DNA of 28,393 nt from DATAQC01 sp046263055 (GTDB taxonomy: Bacteria; Actinomycetota; Acidimicrobiia; Acidimicrobiales; AC-14), in the NCBI GenBank assembly GCA_046263055.1, contig JBHELO010000154.1, forward strand, positions 1 through 28,393. Direction: 5' to 3'. This document shows, one piece after another, positions 6,952 to 13,273 of this stretch. How positions within the stretch are numbered: position 1 is the first letter of the stretch; each line of letters starts with the position of its first letter. The notes beneath the pieces are model-generated. The model was given only the letters and a program-made list of their open reading frames with translations, made no database searches and was not told the DNA's origin. Position numbers and translations under genes: made by a program.

Positions 6952-8160
6952 GTGCGCCGGCTGGCCGTCCTGTCGTTCCACACGTCGCCGCTGGCCCAGC
7001 CCGGTGCCGGAGACGGCGGGGGGATGAACGTGTACGTCCACTCGCTCTCCTCGGCGCTGGCCCGGGCCGGCGTGGACTGTGACGTCTTCACCCGCTCGTG
7101 GCGCCCCGGGCTGCCCCCAGTTGTGGCGGTGGAGCCCGGGTTCCGGGTCCACCACGTGCCCGCCGGCCCGCCCGGCCCCGTCGACCGGGAGGACATGGCC
7201 GACCTGGTGGGCGCCTTCACCGCCGGTGTGCTGGATCGGCTGGTGGCGGCCGGGCCGCCCGACCTCATCCACGCCAACTACTGGCTCTCGGGGGTGGCGG
7301 GCCACGCCCTCAAGCACGAGCTGGGGCTGCCCCTCGTCAGCACCTTTCACACCCTGGCCCGGGTGAAGGCCGAGGCGGCGCAGTTCGAGAGCGAGCACCG
7401 GGCCCGGGCCGAGGCCGAGGTCGTGGGCTGCTCGGACGCCATCCTCGCCTCCTCGGGGGAGGAGCGTGACCAGCTGGCCCACCTCTACGACGCCCGTCCC
7501 GAGCGGGTGGAGGTTGTCCCGCCCGGCGTGGACCACGAGCGCTTCGCCCCCGGTGACCGGGCGGCGGCCCGGGCCCAGCTGGGCCTGGGCGCCGGCCCCG
7601 TCCTGCTGTTCGTGGGCCGCATCCAGCCCCTGAAGGGCGTGGACGTGGCCATCAAGGCGGCGGCCCGGATCCCGGGAGTCACCTTGGTGGTGGTGGGCGG
7701 TCCGTCGGGCCCCGACGGCGAGGCCGAGGGTCACCGCCTGGAGCACCTGGTGGCGCGGCTCGAGCTGGGAGCGTCGGTGCGCTTCGTGCCCCCCCAGCCC
7801 CACGCCCGCCTGGCCGCCTGGTACCGGGCGGCGGACGCCTGCCTGGTCCCCAGCCGCTCGGAATCGTTCGGGCTGGTGGCCCTGGAGGCGGCCGCCTGCG
7901 GCACGCCGGTGGTGGCCGCTGCCGTTGGCGGCCTCCAGACCCTGGTGGACCACGGCATCACCGGGTACCTGGTGGACGGGCGGGATGCCACCGCCTTCGC
8001 CGCCTTCGCCGCCCGGGTGGTGGACGACCCGTCCCTGGCCGCCCGCATGGGGGCGGCCGCCGCCGCCCGGGCCCGGCGGTTCAGCTGGTCCATCACCGCC
8101 GCCCGCCTCCGCCGCCTCTACGCCGACCTGACCGCCCGTGACCTGGTGGAGTGCCGGTAG
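6952..8160 (+). CDS. mshA: D-inositol-3-phosphate glycosyltransferase (mycothiol biosynthesis), GT4 family
   Basis: The 402-residue protein has the MshA hallmark HTSPLAQPGAGDGGGMNVYV at residues 10-29. It continues with YWLSGVAGHALKHELG, HTLARVKAEAA and the VGRIQPLKGVDVAIKAA block that opens the second Rossmann domain. The C-terminal GT4 motif reads SESFGLVALEAAACGTPVVA. MshA transfers GlcNAc from UDP-GlcNAc to inositol 3-phosphate, the first committed step of mycothiol synthesis. Mycothiol is the main low-molecular-weight thiol of actinobacteria. The enzyme is cytosolic. Other msh genes are not in the window. A related GT4 enzyme with another acceptor is possible, but the N-terminal motif is quite specific. 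The start is GTG 6952. Confidence 0.85.
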   Translation: MRRLAVLSFHTSPLAQPGAGDGGGMNVYVHSLSSALARAGVDCDVFTRSWRPGLPPVVAVEPGFRVHHVPAGPPGPVDREDMADLVGAFTAGVLDRLVAAGPPDLIHANYWLSGVAGHALKHELGLPLVSTFHTLARVKAEAAQFESEHRARAEAEVVGCSDAILASSGEERDQLAHLYDARPERVEVVPPGVDHERFAPGDRAAARAQLGLGAGPVLLFVGRIQPLKGVDVAIKAAARIPGVTLVVVGGPSGPDGEAEGHRLEHLVARLELGASVRFVPPQPHARLAAWYRAADACLVPSRSESFGLVALEAAACGTPVVAAAVGGLQTLVDHGITGYLVDGRDATAFAAFAARVVDDPSLAARMGAAAAARARRFSWSITAARLRRLYADLTARDLVECR

Positions 8161-8163
8161 GCT

Positions 8164-8195
8164 GGGAGGCCCTGACCTCGCGGGGACTGCCTCCC
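8164..8195 (+). terminator. Possible hairpin after mshA
   Basis: GGGAGGC (8164-8170) and GCCTCCC (8189-8195) form a 7-bp perfect stem with an 18-nt loop, starting 3 nt after the mshA stop. There is no T-run, so it is a weak terminator candidate. Confidence 0.35.
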
Positions 8196-8283
8196 GTGGA
8201 CGGCGGCAGGGATGAAGGGGTGGCCGACCGGGGTGGTGGTCCGCCGGCCGTCCCGCGGGTTTCTGTCATTTGGTGTCCTCCGG

Positions 8284-8312
8284 TTGCATCCCGCGCCAGG
8301 CGCGGCTATGGT
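8284..8312 (+). promoter_or_regulatory. Promoter TTGCAT-N17-TATGGT
   Basis: TTGCAT (8284-8289) and TATGGT (8307-8312) are separated by exactly 17 bp and preceded by an AT-richer stretch. The predicted transcription start is near 8319, about 177 nt before the M23 peptidase ATG. This is the best sigma-70-type promoter in the window. Confidence 0.6.
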
Positions 8313-8318
8313 GGCGGT

Positions 8319-8418
8319 GGCCCGAGGGGCGGAACGGAGCGGTTGTTCGGGGAAGTGCGACCGTGCCGGGAGGTTCCTCGGGCCCTTGCCCTGGTAGGAC
8401 GACAGAAGGCTTGCGTCC
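8319..8418 (+). ncRNA. Structured 5' leader RNA of the M23 peptidase gene, unassigned class
   Basis: GGCCCGAGG (8319-8327), at the predicted transcription start, pairs perfectly with CCTCGGGCC (8376-8384) to close a ~48-nt domain containing smaller hairpins. A second hairpin follows: GGACG (8397-8401) with CGTCC (8414-8418). In actinobacteria, cell-wall peptidase genes are often controlled by c-di-AMP riboswitches, but the conserved core of that class was not found. The element could be an attenuator, a divergent riboswitch or an unclassified leader. Confidence 0.4.
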
Positions 8419-8495
8419 CCGACCGCCTGCTGGGTAGCGTTCCTCGCACGATTCGGGCGGCCCGGCGAGGGGTCGACCGACGGGCCCCCCGCCGA

Positions 8496-9644
8496 ATGAC
8501 CAAGACCAGGCTCCCTGCTGCCGCGCTCGTCTTCACCGTGGTGATGGCCTTGGCCATCCCCGGGTTCGCCGACTCCCTGGACTCCCGGAGCGCGGCCAAC
8601 GCGGCCAAGAAGGCGGCAGCGGCGGCCAAGCTGGACGCCGCCAAGGCCGACGACCAGGCGCTGGAGGGGGCGCTGCGAGACCTGGACACCAGCGTGGCCA
8701 CCCAGTCCTCCAGCGTGGAGGCGGCCCAGCAGGCGGCCAGCGTGGCCCAGGGTGCGGTGGGCACGGCCGAGGCCAAGCTGGCGGCCACCGAGTCCCGGAT
8801 GTCGGGCCTGCGGGCGGCCGCCTCGGCCATGGCCGTGCGGTCCTACGTCCACCCGGGGGGCGACGCCCTCCTCGGCATACTGGGTTCCACCGACCTGGGC
8901 GCGGCCAGCGTCCGCCAGGCCCTCCTCGACCACGTGGCCAGCACCGACACCGACGTCCTGGGCCAGCTGCGGGGCACCCGCCAGGACGAGCAGGCCCAGC
9001 AGGCCGACCTGGCCCGCCTCCGCGACCAGGCCGAGGCCCGTCGCCAATCAGCTGCCGCTCACCTGGCCGACCTGCAGAAGGCGCGTGCCGACCAGGCGCG
9101 CCTCAAGGCCGCCCTCGACGGCCGGATCTCGGAGTACACCGCCGAGGTGGCCGCCCTGGCCCGCGACGAGGCCAGCATCGAGAACCTCATCCGGTCCCGC
9201 CAGGCCCCTAGCGCGCCTAGCGCGCTCGGCGCGCTCGGCGTCGGTGGGGGCGGCGGCTCGGCGCCGGCCTCAGCGTCCGGGCTCATCTGGCCCGCCAGCG
9301 GCCCCATCACCTCGCCGTTCGGCATGCGTTGGGGGGCCATGCACACTGGCATCGACATCGGGGCCGGCTACGGCACGCCCATCCGGGCGGCCAAGGCGGG
9401 TACCGTCATCTCCACCAGCTCCGACGCCAGCGGCTACGGCAACCTCACCGTCATCGACCACGGTGGCGGCTTCAGCACCCTCTACGCCCACCAGAGCTCG
9501 TTCGCAGTGAGCGGCGGGGCCACGGTCGCCCAGGGCCAGGTCATCGGCTACGTCGGGTGCTCGGGCCACTGCACCGGGCCTCACCTGCACTTCGAGACGC
9601 GCGTCAACGGAAACCCGCAGAACCCACTCAACTTCCTTCCCTGA
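8496..9644 (+). CDS. Secreted M23 (LytM-type) peptidoglycan endopeptidase with N-terminal coiled coil
   Basis: The 382-residue protein starts at ATG 8496. A signal peptide (1-26, ending PGFA-DS) is followed by a long Ala/Gln/Asp-rich coiled coil (about 30-235). A low-complexity linker comes next (236-262, including a Gly5 run). The M23 domain (about 265-380) follows, with metal ligands in HTGIDIG (His283, Asp287) and HLHF (His365), plus the catalytic-region YAH (His332). The architecture resembles EnvC/NlpD-type proteins, which cleave or activate cleavage of peptidoglycan cross-links during division or growth. Zinc ligands are intact, so it is probably active. No Shine-Dalgarno sequence is visible at the ATG, yet the predicted mRNA has a long leader; this suggests that leader structure matters for expression. 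Confidence 0.88.
   Translation: MTKTRLPAAALVFTVVMALAIPGFADSLDSRSAANAAKKAAAAAKLDAAKADDQALEGALRDLDTSVATQSSSVEAAQQAASVAQGAVGTAEAKLAATESRMSGLRAAASAMAVRSYVHPGGDALLGILGSTDLGAASVRQALLDHVASTDTDVLGQLRGTRQDEQAQQADLARLRDQAEARRQSAAAHLADLQKARADQARLKAALDGRISEYTAEVAALARDEASIENLIRSRQAPSAPSALGALGVGGGGGSAPASASGLIWPASGPITSPFGMRWGAMHTGIDIGAGYGTPIRAAKAGTVISTSSDASGYGNLTVIDHGGGFSTLYAHQSSFAVSGGATVAQGQVIGYVGCSGHCTGPHLHFETRVNGNPQNPLNFLP
9206..9239 (+). repeat. 9-nt tandem repeat in the linker of the M23 peptidase
   Basis: Units CCTAGCGCG, CCTAGCGCG, CTCGGCGCG and CTCGGCG run head to tail and encode PSA-PSA-LGA-LG in the inter-domain linker. In-frame expansion or contraction would only change linker length. Confidence 0.6.
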
Positions 9645-9678
9645 CCCGGAGGGTCGAGCCCCGGCGGGGCCCGGCCTC

Positions 9679-9684
9679 TAGCCT
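9679..9684 (+). promoter_or_regulatory. Putative -10 box (TAGCCT) of proC, leaderless type
   Basis: TAGCCT ends 6 nt before ATG 9691, and no Shine-Dalgarno sequence is present. It fits the recurring TANNNT arrangement in this window. Confidence 0.4.
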
Positions 9685-9690
9685 GGCCCC

Positions 9691-10485
9691 ATGGCGTTCC
9701 GGCTGGTCGTGGTGGGTGGCGGGAAGATGGGGAGCGCCCTGGTGGGCGGGCTGGTGGCCGCCGGGTGGGCGCCGGCCGCCGAGCTGGCGGTGGTCGAGGC
9801 GCTGGCCGGGCGTCGCCAGCAACTGGACGCCGAGCTCCCCGGCGTCGCCGTCACCGAGGCGGTGCCCGCCGCCGACGGGGCGGTGGTGGCGGTCAAGCCG
9901 GACGACGTGGACGGGGCCTGCGCGGCGCTGGCCGAGGCCGGCATCCGCCGGGTCCTGTCCATCGCCGCCGGCGTGACCCTCGCCCGCCTCCAGGCCGCCC
10001 TGGGCGACGAGGCGGCGGTGGTGCGGGCCATGCCCAACACGCCGGCGGTGGTCGGCTGCGGGGCGGCCGCCATCGCCGCCGGGGCGGCTGCCGGCGACGA
10101 CGACCTGGACTGGGCGGAGGGCATCCTCTCGGCCGTCGGCGTGGTGGCCCGGGTCCCCGAGCCCCTCCTCGACGCCGTCACCGGCCTGTCCGGCTCCGGG
10201 CCGGCCTACGTGTTCCTGGTGGCCGAGGCGCTGATCGACGCCGGCGTCCTCAACGGCCTGCCCCGCCCCGTCAGCCGAGCGCTGGCCGTGCAGACCCTGC
10301 TCGGGTCGGCCCGCCTCCTCAGCGAGTCCGGCTCGACCCCCGAGGAGTTGCGGGCGGCGGTCACCTCCCCCGGGGGGACGACGGCCGCCGGGCTGCGGGC
10401 CCTGGAGGCGGCCGCCGTGCGCGCCGCTCTCCTCGACGCCGTGACCGCCGCCACGGCGCGCTCCCGGGAGCTGGGCCGGGCCTGA
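9691..10485 (+). CDS. proC: Pyrroline-5-carboxylate reductase
   Basis: The 264-residue protein has an N-terminal Rossmann fold with GGGKMG at 9-14. It continues with VVAVKPDDV and VVRAMPNTPAVVGCG. The catalytic/oligomerisation domain contains TGLSGSGPAYVFLVAEALIDAG and the P5CR signature region SPGGTTAAGLRALE. Length and motif order are typical. It reduces delta-1-pyrroline-5-carboxylate to proline with NAD(P)H in the cytosol. It stands 46 nt downstream of the peptidase gene with its own likely promoter. It is followed by a small HTH gene, a neighbour often seen next to proC in actinobacteria. Confidence 0.95.
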   Translation: MAFRLVVVGGGKMGSALVGGLVAAGWAPAAELAVVEALAGRRQQLDAELPGVAVTEAVPAADGAVVAVKPDDVDGACAALAEAGIRRVLSIAAGVTLARLQAALGDEAAVVRAMPNTPAVVGCGAAAIAAGAAAGDDDLDWAEGILSAVGVVARVPEPLLDAVTGLSGSGPAYVFLVAEALIDAGVLNGLPRPVSRALAVQTLLGSARLLSESGSTPEELRAAVTSPGGTTAAGLRALEAAAVRAALLDAVTAATARSRELGRA

Positions 10486-10515
10486 TCGCCTCTTTCCTTC
10501 CCGTCGGCCGCGACG

Positions 10516-10521
10516 TAGGGT
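10516..10521 (+). promoter_or_regulatory. Putative -10 box (TAGGGT) of the HTH gene
   Basis: TAGGGT is followed by a ~22-nt leader with a strong AGGGGAG ribosome binding site (10534-10540) before ATG 10544. The -35 candidate TTTCCT (10493-10498, 17-bp spacing) is weak. Confidence 0.4.
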
Positions 10522-10543
10522 GCCGGGAGCGAAGAGGGGAGAA

Positions 10544-10741
10544 ATGACGGTGCAGTCCGATGCGCGCGCCCGGTACCTCACCGCGGCAGAGGTGGCCGGC
10601 CTTCTCCGGGTCTCCACGATGACCGTCTACCGGCTGATCAAGGGCGGCCAGCTGGCCGCCGTCCGGGTGGGCAAGTCCTACCGGGTCCGCGAGGACGACG
10701 TCGATCGCTACCTGGCCAGCACCTACACGGAGGCGGGCTGA
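10544..10741 (+). CDS. Small excisionase-family (MerR-like HTH) DNA-binding protein
   Basis: The 65-residue protein starts at ATG 10544, right after a strong AGGGGAG ribosome binding site; this favours it over an in-frame start 24 nt upstream. It is a single winged HTH: YLTAAEVAGLLRVSTMTVYR followed by LIKGGQLAAVRVGKSYRVRE, the classic excisionase/AlpA/BldC-like pattern. No integrase or attachment site is nearby, so it is probably a housekeeping regulator rather than a phage excisionase. Its place behind proC argues for a conserved chromosomal gene. Targets are unknown. Confidence 0.82.
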   Translation: MTVQSDARARYLTAAEVAGLLRVSTMTVYRLIKGGQLAAVRVGKSYRVREDDVDRYLASTYTEAG

Positions 10742-11233
10742 GGGGCGTCGGTGCCCAACGACAGCCGGCTGCCGCTCTCCTTCCGGCGGGCGATCACCTA
10801 GCAGGCCCACGCCGGTGCTGGGGCCGGTGGTGGAAGGCTCGACCCGCCGACGGCCTGAACGTCGAGGTGCGCCTTCCCACCGCGGCCCCCCGGTCACGCT
10901 GGCACTGACAGGTTCGGAACAACGTCACGGCGCCCGATGCGCCGCCGGGGCGGGGGGGGCGCGTGGCTCTACCCCTCCCGACCCCGCCCCAGGTCGACGG
11001 CGCACCATGGTGTCCAACCCCGAGGGGCTGCGGACCACCCTCCTCGACCGCAACGAGAGGATGGGGTTCAAGATCCGCGACGACCCGCGGCTCACCCGGG
11101 TCGGGCGGTGGCTGCGCAGGGTTCTCGGACCATCATCGCCGAGGCCATCCCCGTCCTCCTGTTCGGCCGCGGGGGGTCCTGACGCCCACCGCCACCGCGT
11201 GATCGAGGCACGGGCCGTGCCGGCGCCGGCCCG
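10742..11233. other. 492-bp intergenic region, mostly non-coding
   Basis: Apart from a decayed sugar-transferase fragment (about 10998-11125), no supportable gene is seen. A 16-codon frame from GTG 10751 has no recognisable content. The region separates the plus-strand housekeeping block from the minus-strand exopolysaccharide operon. Confidence 0.5.
10998..11125 (+). pseudogene. Remnant of a polyprenyl-phosphate sugar transferase (WcaJ/ExoY type)
   Basis: One frame reads RRTMVSNPEGLRTTLLDRNE, then RMGFKIRDDPRLTRVGRWLRR. This corresponds to the KFRTMV...NE..FKIRDDPRxTRVGRxLRR segment of bacterial sugar transferases, the enzymes that prime exopolysaccharide synthesis on undecaprenyl phosphate. 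The rest of the family is missing: the N-terminal membrane and catalytic entry segment lies nowhere upstream, and the following SLDELPQLWNV-type block is replaced by unrelated sequence. It sits at the downstream edge of the exopolysaccharide operon, on the opposite strand. It is best read as a degraded fragment left from a larger cluster. Confidence 0.6.
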
Positions 11234-13264
11234 TCAGGGCCGGAACTCCATAACGGTGACGAGGTCCGCCCCCGGAGCGCCCACGGCGATGCCGACCAGG
11301 GTGGCGGCCGGAACCCGGACGCCGAACGCCGGCGAGTACCAGCCCTCCACGGGATCGGTGGCGCCCCTCACGACCTGCCAGCGCAGACCGGCGGGCAGCC
11401 GCAGGGCGGCCGTCCCGCCCGTCCCCCCCGCCGTCCCGCCGGCCGGTGGCCACCGCAGCCCGGCGTCCGTGCCGTCGAGCGTGACCTCCACCGCCGGCCC
11501 CAGGTGGAACGACAGCCGGACGGGGTGGCGGCCGGGGGGTTCGATCCGGTCCACGATCTCCAGGCGCCGCCGGGCCCCGTCCAGGCGGACCGTGCGGCGA
11601 TGGGTGGCGGGGGGGTCGAGGCGGCGGTAGCCGTCGTGCTCGGCCGACCACGAGCCGACGCCGCCGCCGGGGGCGGTGGCCAGCCACAGCACCCGGGAGG
11701 CGGCGTGGTCCACCCACAGGAAGGGCCCGCCGGGGACCGACTGGTCCTCGCCGCCCAGTTCCACAGTGTTGTGGCCGGCGGTGGAGCGGAAGTAGCGCCG
11801 CCACTCCGGGTCGCCGTGGTAGCAGAAGGTGCCGGGGTCGGCCAGCACGTCCACGCCGCCGTGGCGGACCTCCACGCTCAGGGCGTCGGCGTGGGCGTGG
11901 GCGGCGATGGAGAGGAAGCCGTGGGGACCGGCGTCGGCCCGGCACCAGACCTCCGCGGCGCCGCCGGGCGGCGTGCGCAGCAGGGTCATCCCGGCGTCGG
12001 CGAAGTGGGACGGCCGCTCGGACGGCCGCCCGTCGGCCACCGGGCGGGCAGGGCCGCCCCCCGTCGCCCCCGCCGCCAGGGCCGCCACCAGCGTGGCCCG
12101 GACGTCGGGTTCGGGCAGGGCGGGCCACCAGTCGCCAGGGCCGACGACGGCCGCCCCGAGGGACAGGAACGAGGGCCAGCGATTGGCTCTCGGGGGGTCG
12201 AGGAGCAGGGCCCGGCCGTCGTCGCCGTCACCCTGGCGGGGGCCCCGGAGGCCCTCGTCCACCATGGCCGCCCCGGCGTCGAAGGCGGCAGCCAGGCGGC
12301 CCCAGGTGCCACCGCCAAGCGGGTATCCGGCCGCCGCCGCCTCCACCGCCGCCACGGTGGCCAGCTCGGCGGTGAGGCAGTGGTAATCGGAGGCCAGCTC
12401 CCGGTTGACGCCGCTGGGAAAGGTGTTGGTGGCCAGGTCCGCCTCCAGGCGGGCAGCGGCCTCCGCCCGCCACCGGTCGGTCTCGGCGAACCACGGGAAG
12501 GCGCACGCCCCCGCCAGGGCGCCGGCCGCCTCGGCCACCGCGTGGTTGTTGGCCGACGAGCCGGTGCTCGGGAACGCCGCCAGCCATTCCAGGTGCCACC
12601 GGACATGACGGGCGGCCAGGTCGTCCTGCTCGAACAGCCGGGCCGCTCCCGGCCAGCCGTCCAGCAGGCGCCGGGCCCATGCCCAGGAGAGCAGGCGGAC
12701 GCCGATCTCGATGCCGCTCGTCCAGTGGATGCCCGACAGGTTGGGGTTCTCCCGCCACCACGACCGCAGATGGCGGGCGGCCATCTCGGCATGGCGGTCG
12801 TCGCCGCCGACGGCCCACGCCGCCGCCAGCACGGTCACGTGGTGGTGGCGGGAGAGCTCCCAGACCTGCTTGACGTTGCCCACCTCGGCCTCGGAGCGGT
12901 GCTCGATCGAGAAGCAGTACTGGTCCCGCGGCGCGTGGCGGCCGGTGATCGGGTCCAGGAACCAGTCGGGGTCGGCCAGGTCGTGGCGCTCCACCCCGAG
13001 GATGGTCCACGACCCGGTCAGGAGCCGGTCGCCCGCCGCCAGGAGCGCCCGCCGGGCGGCTTCGGGCACCGCTGCGGCCGCCCCCGCCGGGAGGGCGGCC
13101 GGCCGGATCCGGGGGGCCGTGTCGAGCGGTGGCAGGCCGTCGACGTCGCCGGCCTGAAGCTGGCGCCCGCGCCAGGCCAGGTGGAGGGTGCCGGCCCGCG
13201 CCCGGGCGGCCACCTCGGCCGTCGACATGCGGCGCAGGCGCCGCCAGTACCAGTCGAGCCGCAC
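11234..13264 (-). CDS. Heparinase II/III family protein (polysaccharide lyase-like)
   Basis: The 676-residue protein starts at GTG 13264. The N-terminal alpha/alpha-barrel region includes SIEHRSEAEVGNVKQVWELS, WWRENPNLSGIHWTSGIEIG and SSANNHAVAEAAG. The C-terminal heparinase II/III beta-sandwich contains HAHADALSVEVRHGG, ADPGTFCYHG, and YFRSTAGHNTVELGGEDQS. Family members cleave uronic-acid-containing polysaccharides by beta-elimination. No signal peptide is visible, so a cytoplasmic or unconventional location is implied. As the last gene of an operon with an algD-type dehydrogenase, it may edit or degrade a uronate polymer made by the cluster; the substrate is inferred. It begins 9 nt after the preceding gene's stop. 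Confidence 0.85.
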   Translation of the reverse strand: MRLDWYWRRLRRMSTAEVAARARAGTLHLAWRGRQLQAGDVDGLPPLDTAPRIRPAALPAGAAAAVPEAARRALLAAGDRLLTGSWTILGVERHDLADPDWFLDPITGRHAPRDQYCFSIEHRSEAEVGNVKQVWELSRHHHVTVLAAAWAVGGDDRHAEMAARHLRSWWRENPNLSGIHWTSGIEIGVRLLSWAWARRLLDGWPGAARLFEQDDLAARHVRWHLEWLAAFPSTGSSANNHAVAEAAGALAGACAFPWFAETDRWRAEAAARLEADLATNTFPSGVNRELASDYHCLTAELATVAAVEAAAAGYPLGGGTWGRLAAAFDAGAAMVDEGLRGPRQGDGDDGRALLLDPPRANRWPSFLSLGAAVVGPGDWWPALPEPDVRATLVAALAAGATGGGPARPVADGRPSERPSHFADAGMTLLRTPPGGAAEVWCRADAGPHGFLSIAAHAHADALSVEVRHGGVDVLADPGTFCYHGDPEWRRYFRSTAGHNTVELGGEDQSVPGGPFLWVDHAASRVLWLATAPGGGVGSWSAEHDGYRRLDPPATHRRTVRLDGARRRLEIVDRIEPPGRHPVRLSFHLGPAVEVTLDGTDAGLRWPPAGGTAGGTGGTAALRLPAGLRWQVVRGATDPVEGWYSPAFGVRVPAATLVGIAVGAPGADLVTVMEFRP

Positions 13265-13273
13265 GGCGCGCGG

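Larger units (their letters stand above)
8161..8495 (+). other. 335-bp intergenic region with promoter and structured leader
   Basis: No gene is supported here. The region holds a hairpin after mshA, an AT-richer pocket (about 8260-8285), a promoter at 8284-8312 and a strongly folded 5' leader for the M23 peptidase gene. These are listed separately. Confidence 0.6.

Noticed and set aside
8319..8495. c-di-AMP (ydaO/yuaA) riboswitch before the M23 peptidase
   Set aside because: The gene context is right, but the conserved GAA motif pair and the CAGCTAACC...GTAGGCG end of the class could not be found, so the leader is reported as unassigned.
8151..8495. N-terminal extension of the M23 protein to 497 residues
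   Set aside because: The frame is open, but the added sequence is Arg/Gly-rich, crosses the promoter and precedes a clear signal peptide starting at ATG 8496.
10544..10741. Phage excisionase marking a mobile element
   Set aside because: No integrase, attachment repeats or phage genes are nearby and the gene follows proC as in many chromosomes.
10751..10801. 16-codon frame after the HTH gene
   Set aside because: It has no recognisable content and does not match the small basic ribosomal-type protein that sometimes follows this HTH gene.
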